Origin: Lachnospiraceae bacterium
GTDB lineage: Bacteria > Bacillota > Clostridia > Lachnospirales > Lachnospiraceae
Reading direction: 5' to 3'
Assembly (NCBI GenBank): GCA_902363675.1
Contig: CABJAV010000001.1
Coordinates: 62,001-126,000 of the forward strand
Length of the DNA: 64,000 nucleotides
Shown one piece after another: positions 46,181 to 55,290 of the stretch; the first letter of the stretch is position 1; the number at the start of each line of letters is the position of its first letter. The notes below the pieces were generated by a model, which searched no databases, was not told where the DNA came from, and worked only from the letters and a program-made list of their open reading frames with translations. A program made the position numbers and the translations under genes.

Positions 46181-46684
46181 ATGGAATTATGGGACATCTA
46201 TGATAAAAATAAAGTGCGGACAGGAAGAACCATGGAGCGCAATCATTTTAATCTTGCGGATGATGAATATCATTTGACAGTACTTGGTGTGATCGCACGA
46301 CCGGATGGACGTTTTCTGATCACAAAGCGTGTGATGACAAAGGCATGGGCACCTGGCTGGTGGGAAGTTTCCGGAGGTGCCGCACAGGCAGGAGAAGAAT
46401 CAGAAGAAGCGGTACAGAGAGAAATCAAAGAGGAGACAGGATTGGATGTCAGCAATGCCGATGGTGGATATCTGTTTACTTACCACAGAGAGAACCCGGG
46501 TGAGGGTGACAATTATTTTGTAGATGTATATCGGTATATTATGGATTTTGATGAAGGTGATCTGCATTTGCAGGAAGCAGAGACAGATGGATACAAGTTT
46601 GCGACACTTGACGAGATCAAAGAATTTGCCAAGCAGGGGATTTTCCTGCATTATGACAGTATTAAAGAGGCTTTTATATTATAA
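46181..46684 (+). CDS. NUDIX hydrolase
   Basis: 167 residues. The NUDIX box is complete: GAAQAGEESEEAVQREIKEETGL (Gx5Ex7REUxEExGU form, quoted in two parts as GAAQAGE and REIKEETGL). The opening WDIYDKNKVRTGRTMER resembles IPP-isomerase/YfcD-like NUDIX proteins. It cleaves a nucleoside-diphosphate-linked substrate that cannot be named here. AGGAACAGGTT precedes the ATG. It could be co-transcribed with the repair cassette 68 nt upstream, where a house-cleaning role would fit. Confidence 0.88.
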   Translation: MELWDIYDKNKVRTGRTMERNHFNLADDEYHLTVLGVIARPDGRFLITKRVMTKAWAPGWWEVSGGAAQAGEESEEAVQREIKEETGLDVSNADGGYLFTYHRENPGEGDNYFVDVYRYIMDFDEGDLHLQEAETDGYKFATLDEIKEFAKQGIFLHYDSIKEAFIL

Positions 46685-46750
46685 TTATATAAAATCACTA
46701 CTCACATATGCAAAATCCGACATTAAAAATGTCGGTCGCAGCTATACAAC

Positions 46751-46783
46751 AAAAAAAGACAACCGGAAATCGGTTGTCTTTTT
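46751..46783. terminator. Bidirectional terminator between NUDIX and csp
   Basis: AAAAAGACAACCG, GAAAT, CGGTTGTCTTTTT: a perfect stem with A-run before and T-run after, able to stop transcripts from both convergent genes. Confidence 0.9.
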
Positions 46784-46853
46784 CTAATCGCGGATCCAAT
46801 ATCTTAATCTAATTACAAAGAAAAAGGTACATAGAAACTTGATTATAAGGCAA

Positions 46854-47057
46854 TTATTTAACTACTACTACGTTAACTGCCTGAGGACCTTTAGCGCCAT
46901 CAGTAATATCGAACTCTACTGCAGCTCCTTCTTCGAGAGATTTAAAACCCTCCATGTTAAGTCCTGAATAATGTACGAATACATCATGTCCGTCTTCAGC
47001 GGTGATGAATCCGTAACCCTTCTGGTTGTTGAACCATTTAACTGTACCTTTGTTCAT
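46854..47057 (-). CDS. Cold-shock protein (CspA family)
   Basis: 67 residues from ATG 47057, with GGAGG 6-8 nt upstream. It is a single OB fold with the RNA-binding motifs [11 protein letters not shown] (RNP1) and DVFVHYSG (RNP2). It binds single-stranded RNA and DNA and melts secondary structure. An upstream in-frame ATG at 47093 lacks a ribosome site. The leader contains an extended inverted repeat, a common place for temperature control of csp messages. Confidence 0.96.
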   Translation of the reverse strand: MNKGTVKWFNNQKGYGFITAEDGHDVFVHYSGLNMEGFKSLEEGAAVEFDITDGAKGPQAVNVVVVK

Positions 47058-47078
47058 CGAAAGTACCTCCAATATATT

Positions 47079-47117
47079 AGTGTTGCTATGCAACTAAGCT
47101 TAGAATAGCATAACACT
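47079..47117 (-). promoter_or_regulatory. Inverted repeat in the csp leader
   Basis: AGTGTTGCTAT and ATAGCATAACACT pair with a 2-nt bulge around a central 10-bp palindrome, CTAAGCTTAG. It overlaps the -10 of the csp promoter, so it may be an operator or form structure at the 5' end of the mRNA. Confidence 0.45.
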
Positions 47118-47130
47118 TTGGAAAAGTAAA
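47102..47130 (-). promoter_or_regulatory. Promoter of the csp gene
   Basis: Read on the minus strand, TTTACT and TATTCT are 17 bp apart, giving a leader of about 40 nt. The DUF5721-like gene ends only 9 bp further upstream, so some read-through is possible. Confidence 0.55.
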
Positions 47131-47138
47131 GCAACAAA

Positions 47139-47642
47139 TTAAAGTTCTTCAAAGGCGATTTCGTGCTGTTTTAAGAACTGTTTCACCAGACGGTCCCATT
47201 CATTATCCAATGTTTTATCAACAGAGAAAATGCGATAGGAAATTCCGGTGGTCAGGCTTAGTTGCTGATTGTGAAAACGGATATTTAAAAATACCCCGGT
47301 AATATCATTCCCGGTAAAGGAACTTTGTATACTCGAAAGTGTCCGTTCGAGATTTTGGGGAGATAAAAGAAGTACAAACTTGAAGGAAGAGGGCGTTTTT
47401 TTCCCTTTGATCAGATCAAAGCAATTGCCACGGAGCAGTCCATAAGGCAAAAAGTCACAATCTGCAATTTCAAGTTCTTCCATTTCTTCGCTGGTATAAA
47501 AGTCAGAATGGATATGTCCGTCGATCACATAGGATGCGCCGGAAGTTATGACACCTTCCTGCAACAGAAAATGATCAAAAGTTTCACTCCGCAAAAATTT
47601 ATTCATAAAGTCTTTGACGTCGGTAAGACGCAATGCAAGCAT
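47139..47642 (-). CDS. DUF5721-like protein of unknown function
   Basis: 167 residues from ATG 47642, preceded by AAGGAGG. The N-terminus ALRLTDVKDFMNKFL and the IDGHIHSDFYTSEE segment recall DUF5721, a family found mainly in Lachnospiraceae; the name is from memory. It has no signal peptide or membrane segment. It is divergent from the M18 peptidase gene and may be co-transcribed with csp. No function can be given. Confidence 0.65.
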   Translation of the reverse strand: MLALRLTDVKDFMNKFLRSETFDHFLLQEGVITSGASYVIDGHIHSDFYTSEEMEELEIADCDFLPYGLLRGNCFDLIKGKKTPSSFKFVLLLSPQNLERTLSSIQSSFTGNDITGVFLNIRFHNQQLSLTTGISYRIFSVDKTLDNEWDRLVKQFLKQHEIAFEEL

Positions 47643-47769
47643 AAAATACCTCCTTGTGGGCAATGTGTGTATATGAAAGTATATTACTACACTTTGCAGA
47701 AATTTGGTAGGATTTGTGATAAAATACGAAATAAACAGTTACAATATATAGATACTAAAGGAGAACAAC

Positions 47770-49053
47770 ATGGAACAGAAATTTTTAATAGAATTATTAA
47801 AAGAAGCAGTCTCTCCATTTCAGTGTGTGGAAGCTTCTGTGAAGCGTTTGAAGCAGGATGGTTTTGAAGAGATTACATATGAAGAAAAGTGGAATTTGAA
47901 ACCGGGTGGAAAGTATGTATTAAACCACCACGGAACGACGCTGTATGCATTTACCGTAGGGGAAAATTATCACACAGGAGACATGGTTCGTATGGCTGCG
48001 GCGCATACCGATTATCCATGTATGCGTATCAAGCCAAATCCGGATTTTCATACGGAGGCATATGCACAGGTCAACGTGGAAGTATATGGTGGACCGATTT
48101 TAAATACATGGTTTGACCGGCCGCTGGGTGTTGCCGGACGTGTCGTACTGCGAAGCGAGGATGTATTTGCACCGCGTACTGTTTTGTATCATTCCAAAAA
48201 GGCGGTGCTTACTATCCCGAATCTGGCGATTCATATGAACCGGGAAGTGAATAAAGGTGTGGAAATCAACAATCAGGTGGATCTCATGCCGATTCTGGAT
48301 GTTCTTCCAAAAGAAGAGACTTCGACGGATTATTTTCTTACATTTCTGGCAGAAGAACTTGCAGTAGACAAAGAAGATATTCTGGACTTTGAACTGAATA
48401 CATATTGCATGGAAGAACCGGCGTATGTGGGCATAAGAGATACGTTTCTGTCTTCTCCGAGGCTCGATAACCAGACGTCTGTTGCTGCATTATTACAGGC
48501 GTTGATGCAGGGAGAGCGTGTGGATGGAATCAATCTGATCGCATTGTTTGATCATGAAGAAATCGGCAACACAAGTAAGCAGGGGGCGGCCTCTATTTTA
48601 CTGCATGATATGACACGTCGTATTTTACGCAGCATGGGAGCAGACGAGGAAGAGATAGAACGCATTCTATATGCGTCCATGCTTTTGTCGGTAGATGTGG
48701 CACATGGTCTGCATCCAAACCACAAAGGAAAGATGGATATCACGAATCATCCGGTGTTAGGAAGTGGATTCTGCATCAAGGAAGCGTGTTCCCAGTCGTA
48801 TGCGACAGATGCGGAGGCTGTGGCGATTTTGCGACAGATCTGTGATAAAAACGGAATTGCTTATCAGCGTTTTGTGAATCGCTCCGATGTGCGGGGCGGA
48901 GGTACATTAGGTTCCGTTGCTTCGACCTTGATGCCGGTAAAGACCGTGGATATCGGGATTCCGCTTCTTGCAATGCATTCGGCAAGAGAACTTATGGGAA
49001 GTGTTGATATGGACGCGCTTGCGGGTGCCGTGAAAATGTTCTTTTGTAGCTAA
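47770..49053 (+). CDS. apeB: M18 family aminopeptidase
   Basis: 427 residues, a cytoplasmic dizinc aminopeptidase. Metal and catalytic blocks are AAHTDYPCMRIKP (zinc His), LDNQTSVAALL, FDHEEIGNTSKQGA (Glu-Glu), LLSVDVAHGLHPNHKGK and FVNRSDVRGGGTLG. M18 enzymes prefer N-terminal Asp or Glu, or leucine in yeast Ape1. AAAGGAG precedes the ATG. Confidence 0.93.
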   Translation: MEQKFLIELLKEAVSPFQCVEASVKRLKQDGFEEITYEEKWNLKPGGKYVLNHHGTTLYAFTVGENYHTGDMVRMAAAHTDYPCMRIKPNPDFHTEAYAQVNVEVYGGPILNTWFDRPLGVAGRVVLRSEDVFAPRTVLYHSKKAVLTIPNLAIHMNREVNKGVEINNQVDLMPILDVLPKEETSTDYFLTFLAEELAVDKEDILDFELNTYCMEEPAYVGIRDTFLSSPRLDNQTSVAALLQALMQGERVDGINLIALFDHEEIGNTSKQGAASILLHDMTRRILRSMGADEEEIERILYASMLLSVDVAHGLHPNHKGKMDITNHPVLGSGFCIKEACSQSYATDAEAVAILRQICDKNGIAYQRFVNRSDVRGGGTLGSVASTLMPVKTVDIGIPLLAMHSARELMGSVDMDALAGAVKMFFCS

Positions 49054-49164
49054 GATCGTTACAATGTTTTGAATAAATAGCAGGATGCTTCTTTTGGGCG
49101 TATAAGAATCAAAGTAAGAAATGCAAATGTGGGCATCCGTGCACACCAAGCGATATCTTCCTTT

Positions 49165-49173
49165 TGGTACAAT
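49165..49173 (+). promoter_or_regulatory. Extended -10 promoter of the secreted repeat protein
   Basis: TG-G-TACAAT, an extended -10, lies 33 bp before the ATG. No good -35 is seen. Confidence 0.4.
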
Positions 49174-49205
49174 AGTACTACAAAATAAAAGGAGGATATT
49201 TGCTT

Positions 49206-52200
49206 ATGAAGAAAAAACTGAGCGCGCTTTTTATGGTATTTGCAATGGTACTGAGCCTTTTTTCCGGGCTTGGTGTGAATACGGTATGGGCAGATGCAAA
49301 TGAGAAAGAGGGAGGAGATACAGAAGAAGTCATCAGCGGACTGGCAGCGATGGACTGGCTGGAATGGGATGATAACGGAAATATCAAAGGTCCGAATGAA
49401 CAGGCAACGTGGATGAAAGGGCTTGGATCAGTAGTAAATGGAACAACATTGCTGGTAAAAGAACTTGATGCGAAGGGAAATCCGACAGGTGGCGCCATCC
49501 GGGCGGATGCACTTACACTGGCTTATTGTGGTGACGGGGAAGAACCAAATGAGAGTCTGCAGACAGAAAATGTCGGTTCCATTGCGCCGGTGGAGAATAA
49601 TGAGAACTATGTGCAACTGAAATTTTCTCATATAGGATGGTACAAGCTTTATTTGACAAATCGTACAGACAGTGATGAAATTACGATTGAAGTTGGGTAT
49701 AAAGATCTTGGCTTTTATACAACAGAGAAAAAGACACCGGAAGGTGCAATTGATTCCTATGAATATACATCGGAAAAAGATGGAGTTATTTATCTGATTA
49801 CCTCTGCGCCGGCAGATGTTACATGGGATGGTAATGAAACCTGGCAGGTAAATGTGGATGGAAAAAATATCGATGAGAAGTTATATAGCAAGTACTTTGC
49901 GAAAACTATAGTGCAACATGACGACAGCAGTCAGGAAAAAGTATATCAACTTACACTGAAAAAGGGTACTTTCGAGTGGCTGGATATTTGTGTGAAAGCA
50001 CAAGGAACCTTAAACGGAGATACCTGGAATCCCGAAGAGCGGCTGAATGTACATTACGAAGGAAAAATGTCAGGGCTGCGTGTCTCAAATGATATTGATA
50101 ATACAGAGTGCGAAGGTGACAAAGAATGCTGGAGTCAGGTTATTTATCCTATGCACCGCTTCATGACCTGGCAGGAGGGTGAAACACAGAAAATCTATCG
50201 GGCATCAGAGTTGAAAGCAGAGCCTGTAGATGGAAACGGAACTGTTAGATTGAAGGATTCCGCGGAAAAGGAAGGAATTGTAGAAATCTTGGTAAGCGAT
50301 GCTGGAGATTACAAAGTATATGTAAAGGATGATTCAACAGACTATGTAACGATTCATATGAGTTATCCGGAATCTGCTTATTATACAACGGAGAATCCTT
50401 CGGTAGCTGGACTTTTGGATGGAGCTGAAAATTACACATTCAACAGTACAGAAAGTGGAAATGTTCTTTATTTTATCGCAAACATTCCGGAGGATGTGAC
50501 GGAAATTGAGTCCGAATGGTATGTATCGACCAATGCTGGCGATGTTGCAAAGGATGATATTGAGAGATATGTTTCCATTGAAGAAATTGGAAGAGGAAAA
50601 TTTAAACTGACATTGAAAGATACCACAGAGTATCTGTACCTGCTCGGAAAGGTACATCAGCCGGGCTTTGATCCGGATCACGGACAGACGGAAGGCTGGG
50701 GAACCGCATCATGGCTTACGACACAGTTTACCGGTTCGAGTGCAGGGTTTAGTGTGACACAGAATTTCCATTGGGATGACAATGCAGGTCACATGGTAAT
50801 AGATGATAAAGCACATTATACAAAAGAGGGCTGGGGAAGTCTCAACCATCAGCAGACATACCAGTTTGCCAAAGTCGCAAAAGACGGATCGGTAGAAAAA
50901 GTATATAAGAAAGACGAACTTACCATCGAGCCGATGACAGATGCGACGGGAACGGCATTCCTTGTGCAGCCGGATGATTATATAAGAATTAAATTCAACG
51001 GTACTGGTGAGTACAAAATATATGCGAAAGAAAATCCGGACGATGCAGTGATTGTATCCGCAGATTTTAATAAGGTCGGATTATATACTGCAGAGAAAGT
51101 AAGTGCAGATACAGTATGTGATTCAGAGAGTACGATATGGAAAGATGAGTGCAATGTATTGTATGTGATTCCATATGGAGTGGATGAGAACCTGACAAAA
51201 AAATATAAATTCTTTGTAGAGCCGGCAGATGAGGATCGCTCGTATGATATCGCGGATTTTTATACTGTAGAAGATTTAAAGAATGGAAATCACAAGATTA
51301 CGATCAACAAAGAGCAAAAGAAGAACTTTACAGTTGGCGTCACTATGGAATTGTACAATGAGAATCATGACAAGGTGGATGAAACAGAAGCTGGTGTCTG
51401 GATACAGAGTAAAGAGAACTATCCGCAGGAGCAGGGATTTGTTGCAATTGCCGACATTGACAGAGAAAACCCGGAAATTCCGACAGACATCAACTGGTAC
51501 TCCAATATCGGTGCATATTATACCGATGAGGTATGTATCGTATTTGCAACCATCGACAGCGATGAGAGAAAAAACATTGTGACCGCAGATCAGCTATCAC
51601 TTACAGACAGTGAAGGAAATCCGGTGGGAAGCATTACTGCAAATGCAAAAGACGGCAGATTCTGTGATCTGACATTCCCGGGCATTGGAAGTTACAAAGT
51701 GGTAAACAAAGAGACAAATGAAGTTGTTAATCTGGACGTATATTATCGGGAAGTTGCATTTTATAAGAACACAACGGTTTCGAAAGATTCTTATCTGTCT
51801 TCGGTTAAAACAGACTCTGACAACCAGGTATTTTACATGGTAGAAAATGCGGGCAGCGATTACACCATAAAAAGTGTTGAGCTTTATGCTGGAATCTATG
51901 AGGATGGAAAAGAAGAACCTACCTACTTTACAGACAGTACAAAGTATTTTAATTATGAAGTAATAAATGCCAGTGAACCATATGTATATAAGATTACATT
52001 GGGGGCAAAGGCAGATCTTCCGGAAGAATTCTTTATCGAAGTAAAGGCAAAGATTCAGAATGCGTATGGCACTTATGATACAGATGGATATGTATGGATT
52101 TATACCGATAAAGACAGCAGCGACAGTGGAAACACAGGTGGTGGCTCTTCTGGCGGTTCCACAGGTGGTGGCTCTACAGTTACACCAACACCGGAGCCAA

Positions 52201-53033
52201 CGCCAACACCGGAGCCGACACCAGCACCGGGCGAGACAACCACAGAAACAAAAACAGAGATCACAACAAACAGCAGTGGAAATACTGTAAAACAAGAGAC
52301 AACAACCATTAAGAATTCGGATGGCAGCGTAGCATCTACAACAAAGAAGTCCGAGATTGAGAATGTCGCAAAGAATACTTCTGCAAGTGTTACTGTAACC
52401 AAGGATGCAGATGGAAAGATTTCTGCAGCAGAGGCAGAGGTAGAGAATACCGTAACGACAGGAACAGATGATAAAGTTAAGACTACAATCTCTGCAAATG
52501 TTGTAAAGCAGATGACCGATGCAGCAGGAACTACGGATCTGACCATTAAGCAGACTGTAAAAGATAAAAAAGGAAATGTCCTGTACACGGTAGAGACTAA
52601 GGCAGAGGATCTGGCAGCAGGAAAGAAACTGACACTTGTAAAAATTGAGGATGGAAAAAAGGTTCTTGTATCAAAAGCAGTTACTGTGAATAAGAGTGGT
52701 AATGTCAGCGTCAAAGCAGAAGAAGGTGAATACCAGCTTCTTAATGAGAAAGAGACAAAGGCATTACAGAAAGAAATCTTAAAAACAGTAACACCAAAGA
52801 AGAGTAATGTGTCAGTTGCAAAAGGAAAAAAGACAACCGTAAAACTGAGCAGTAAGCTGGATATGGATAATGTTGCAAAGATTACCTATACATCTTCCGA
52901 TAAATCGAAAGTAAAGGTAGATAAAAACGGAAAGATTACTGCAAAAAAGAAAGGTAATGTCACAGTAAAAGTAAAAGTTACTTTGAATGACGGTACAACC
53001 AAGACCGTTAAGGTGAAAGTTAAAGTAAAATAA
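49206..53033 (+). CDS. Large secreted four-module repeat protein with Pro-rich linker and Big2-like end
   Basis: 1275 residues. A signal peptide (MKKKLSALF...VWADA) is followed by four related modules of about 230 residues. Each carries a G-x-YK-x-Y strand and an xYYTTE- or xFYT-type hallmark (GWYKLYL/GFYTTEK, GDYKVYV/AYYTTEN, GEYKIYA/GLYTAEK, GSYKVVN/AFYKNTT). A Gly/Ser stretch and a TPEPTPTPEPTP linker (about 972-1005) lead to a Lys/Thr-rich beta region and a bacterial Ig-like (Big2) domain (about 1200-1275). No LPXTG or SLH motif was found, so it may bind the wall through the basic Big2 end. An adhesin or surface-matrix role is inferred. GGAGG is 10 nt before ATG 49206. Confidence 0.8.
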   Translation: MKKKLSALFMVFAMVLSLFSGLGVNTVWADANEKEGGDTEEVISGLAAMDWLEWDDNGNIKGPNEQATWMKGLGSVVNGTTLLVKELDAKGNPTGGAIRADALTLAYCGDGEEPNESLQTENVGSIAPVENNENYVQLKFSHIGWYKLYLTNRTDSDEITIEVGYKDLGFYTTEKKTPEGAIDSYEYTSEKDGVIYLITSAPADVTWDGNETWQVNVDGKNIDEKLYSKYFAKTIVQHDDSSQEKVYQLTLKKGTFEWLDICVKAQGTLNGDTWNPEERLNVHYEGKMSGLRVSNDIDNTECEGDKECWSQVIYPMHRFMTWQEGETQKIYRASELKAEPVDGNGTVRLKDSAEKEGIVEILVSDAGDYKVYVKDDSTDYVTIHMSYPESAYYTTENPSVAGLLDGAENYTFNSTESGNVLYFIANIPEDVTEIESEWYVSTNAGDVAKDDIERYVSIEEIGRGKFKLTLKDTTEYLYLLGKVHQPGFDPDHGQTEGWGTASWLTTQFTGSSAGFSVTQNFHWDDNAGHMVIDDKAHYTKEGWGSLNHQQTYQFAKVAKDGSVEKVYKKDELTIEPMTDATGTAFLVQPDDYIRIKFNGTGEYKIYAKENPDDAVIVSADFNKVGLYTAEKVSADTVCDSESTIWKDECNVLYVIPYGVDENLTKKYKFFVEPADEDRSYDIADFYTVEDLKNGNHKITINKEQKKNFTVGVTMELYNENHDKVDETEAGVWIQSKENYPQEQGFVAIADIDRENPEIPTDINWYSNIGAYYTDEVCIVFATIDSDERKNIVTADQLSLTDSEGNPVGSITANAKDGRFCDLTFPGIGSYKVVNKETNEVVNLDVYYREVAFYKNTTVSKDSYLSSVKTDSDNQVFYMVENAGSDYTIKSVELYAGIYEDGKEEPTYFTDSTKYFNYEVINASEPYVYKITLGAKADLPEEFFIEVKAKIQNAYGTYDTDGYVWIYTDKDSSDSGNTGGGSSGGSTGGGSTVTPTPEPTPTPEPTPAPGETTTETKTEITTNSSGNTVKQETTTIKNSDGSVASTTKKSEIENVAKNTSASVTVTKDADGKISAAEAEVENTVTTGTDDKVKTTISANVVKQMTDAAGTTDLTIKQTVKDKKGNVLYTVETKAEDLAAGKKLTLVKIEDGKKVLVSKAVTVNKSGNVSVKAEEGEYQLLNEKETKALQKEILKTVTPKKSNVSVAKGKKTTVKLSSKLDMDNVAKITYTSSDKSKVKVDKNGKITAKKKGNVTVKVKVTLNDGTTKTVKVKVKVK

Positions 53034-53054
53034 CAGGCAAAGCGTATAGCACAC

Positions 53055-53103
53055 AAAAAAAGTCCCGGAAGTTTTCCAGAAAGGAAAGCCTCCGGGCTTT
53101 TTA
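53055..53103. terminator. Bidirectional terminator
   Basis: AAAAAGTCCCGG pairs with CCGGGCTTTTT (one bulge); A and T runs on both sides serve the convergent repeat-protein and HTH genes. Confidence 0.85.
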
Positions 53104-53114
53104 TAAATAGAAAA

Positions 53115-53525
53115 TTAATTTAACGGTTCTTCGCCGATTTCCTCTAAAAGTTCGTAAGTCTCATCCAACGACATTTTATGCTCCAACGAAAAAATAATTG
53201 CTGCATCAAAGCGGTTCCGTGGATAGAGCTGCGGACGCTGGGCGATGGTAAGCATCTTCTGGGTTTCGTCCAGGGACAAGCCGGTAAAGATTGCAATACG
53301 CAAAAGAAAATTGCGTGTAGGTTTCCGCCGCCCGTTAAGTATCTGATATGTATAAGAGCGTTCCATGTTCAGATTTAAGATAATATCTTTCGGCTGCAGA
53401 TCATGACTGGTAAGAAGTGAGCACAGATATTCGCCGATGGAAACGCAGTCAAAACTTTCTTCTTTTTTAAACTCTTCAATATTCAGTTCTTTGATCTGTT
53501 TTAATAATTCATCCGTCGCCTTCAT
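53115..53525 (-). CDS. Helix-turn-helix regulator
   Basis: 136 residues. A Cro/C1-type helix-turn-helix spans about 30-85 (LQPKDIILNLNMERSYTYQILNG is the recognition part, quoted as ERSYTYQILNG). An acidic N-terminus and a helical tail follow. It is placed after and in the same direction as the membrane kinase gene, from which it is separated by about 130 bp holding a palindrome. It may be the transcriptional output or a phosphorylation target of the kinase; this is inference from position only. Confidence 0.75.
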   Translation of the reverse strand: MKATDELLKQIKELNIEEFKKEESFDCVSIGEYLCSLLTSHDLQPKDIILNLNMERSYTYQILNGRRKPTRNFLLRIAIFTGLSLDETQKMLTIAQRPQLYPRNRFDAAIIFSLEHKMSLDETYELLEEIGEEPLN

Positions 53526-53562
53526 ATGTTTCCCCTATTCCATTGAACATCAGCCCATGCAT

Positions 53563-53581
53563 AATTTGCTTTTAGCAAATT
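53563..53581. promoter_or_regulatory. Palindrome before the HTH gene
   Basis: AATTTGCT-TTT-AGCAAATT, perfect 8-bp arms, 38 bp before the HTH start. It could be the regulator's own operator. Confidence 0.4.
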
Positions 53582-53654
53582 CGACATTGACTATTTTAAC
53601 ATATTCTATATTTTACCATATTGAAAATATGCGATGGTGGGCAAAAATGCTCAC

Positions 53655-55241
53655 TCATTGGGAATCTGCTTCCTGTGGACAGGTGAAATTATCACGTTGG
53701 TCAAGTACACATTGCACATTGTCTAACAGATCGCTGAGACAAAATTCATAGTAGTTGTTTCGTTCAGCAGGGGTGCTGTGCGCATATTGGTAAAGATTGC
53801 TGGTATCAGAGCCATTTGTTCCGTAGAGACAGTGGCGTACCATGTTCAGAAGCTGTGTATCATAGTCAGCATAAGAGCCAATATTTTTCTTAAGGATACT
53901 GTCACGATAAAAAAGGCGGAGACGGACAGAGTCCATGCCGGTACGTGTCCAGTAATTTTGGGGCAGTACATCATAGGTGGAATAATCTTCCGGAGGATTG
54001 CGTGTAAGTTCCGGTTCCTCATATAACTGCGTGATCAGTGTCTCTAAATTGGATGCGACAGAGCTTGCATCATTCTGGTAGGCAGCAACAATGATTGTAT
54101 CAATCTGATCCTGATATTTGTATGCATCAAAAGTTTCGACACCAGCCTGTTCGGCAAGTGAGTGACTGGAAACTTTGTGAGAGATGGAGGTATCTGAATT
54201 ACCAGATTTTGTTGCGTCAGTTTCTGATACAGGTAGCGCAGATTCTTGCTGCTGTGTGTCAGCAGACGCGACTGCTGATGTATGAAATGAATTTTGTGCT
54301 ACCATGACACCGATTCCTGATCCAATTCCAGAACCTAAGACGATTCCTGCAAAAAGGAGTGCCAGTGAATGGCCAAAACCGGAACGTGGTTTCTTGTTTT
54401 TTTGACTGCGTTGTGCTTGCAGTTTCGAGAGTGCTTTTTGCAATTGTAAAACAGTTGTATAACGCTCCTCAGGCTTGAAAGCAGTTGCTTTCTGCAGGAT
54501 CGCGGCAAGATCTGCGGAAAGGCCGGGAATATCTGTGTTCGATTCAGAAAATGATTCGTTACCTGATAAGAGAGACAGAAATGTTTTGCCCAATCCATAT
54601 ACATCGGTGCGGACATCACTTTGCCCGAAACCGAATTGTTCCGGAGCCGCATTGCCATATGTTCCGGTAAAAACGGTATCTCTTGTTTTGGAAGGTGTAA
54701 ATTGCCGGCCGGCATCAATGTCGATGAGCACAAGCATTTGGGAAGATTCTTCCCAGACAAAGTTTTCCGGTTTGATATCCCGATGAATCATGGGCGGCTT
54801 TTCATGATGTAAAATGGAGATGATCTGACAGCATTCCATCATATAGGGCAGCAGTGCATTTTCAAAATCCCGGAAGTGTGTGTATTGTGCATACAAATGT
54901 TCGGAATGTTCTCCAAGTAATGGACCTTTGATATAATCGCGTAGCAAAAAGCACATATCGGATTCTTCGAAAAGAGTTACAGCGTCAGGAAAACAGTCCA
55001 TATTTGTATGATGTGTCAGAAAATCATATTCTTGTCGAAGGGCTCCAGCATACATAGAAGAACAGCATTTCAGGATAAAAGGCTGATTGCGCTGATCTTT
55101 TAGAAGATAAACTTTTTTATCGGTGGTATCTTTGATGATACTGCTGATGGAATAGGTTTCAGCAAGTTGCAGGGGCAGAGGCGCATGAGCTACCTGACTT
55201 TCATATTGGTGGATAAAGGTATCTTTCATAGAATTTCCCAT
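53655..55241 (-). CDS. Membrane Ser/Thr protein kinase with altered DFG motif
   Basis: 528 residues. The kinase domain covers about 25-275: Lys58 (FILK), catalytic loop HRDIKPEN (153-160), Mg-loop reading DID (174-176) in place of DFG, and activation end GNAAPEQ with RTDVYGLG. The glycine-rich loop is poor. A basic stretch (KNKKPR) precedes one transmembrane helix (about 291-316). The about 210-residue outside part has no PASTA repeats and is not recognised. Asp174, the metal ligand, is kept, so activity is possible. The ribosome site AAGGAG is about 13 nt from ATG 55241; MKDTF at 55229 is an alternative. It is followed by an HTH gene and preceded by a two-component pair. Confidence 0.85.
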   Translation of the reverse strand: MGNSMKDTFIHQYESQVAHAPLPLQLAETYSISSIIKDTTDKKVYLLKDQRNQPFILKCCSSMYAGALRQEYDFLTHHTNMDCFPDAVTLFEESDMCFLLRDYIKGPLLGEHSEHLYAQYTHFRDFENALLPYMMECCQIISILHHEKPPMIHRDIKPENFVWEESSQMLVLIDIDAGRQFTPSKTRDTVFTGTYGNAAPEQFGFGQSDVRTDVYGLGKTFLSLLSGNESFSESNTDIPGLSADLAAILQKATAFKPEERYTTVLQLQKALSKLQAQRSQKNKKPRSGFGHSLALLFAGIVLGSGIGSGIGVMVAQNSFHTSAVASADTQQQESALPVSETDATKSGNSDTSISHKVSSHSLAEQAGVETFDAYKYQDQIDTIIVAAYQNDASSVASNLETLITQLYEEPELTRNPPEDYSTYDVLPQNYWTRTGMDSVRLRLFYRDSILKKNIGSYADYDTQLLNMVRHCLYGTNGSDTSNLYQYAHSTPAERNNYYEFCLSDLLDNVQCVLDQRDNFTCPQEADSQ

Positions 55242-55290
55242 AAGTTTTCACAGACTCCTTCCGATAGAATGTTACCTCTATTATATCATT

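Noticed and set aside
46717..46735. CCGACATT-AAA-AATGTCGG hairpin as a separate terminator
   Set aside because: No T run follows. The strong bidirectional terminator 20 bp further on explains the region.
52180..52235. Short tandem DNA repeat as CRISPR or VNTR array
   Set aside because: It only encodes the TPEPTPTPEP linker of the secreted protein; there are no spacers.
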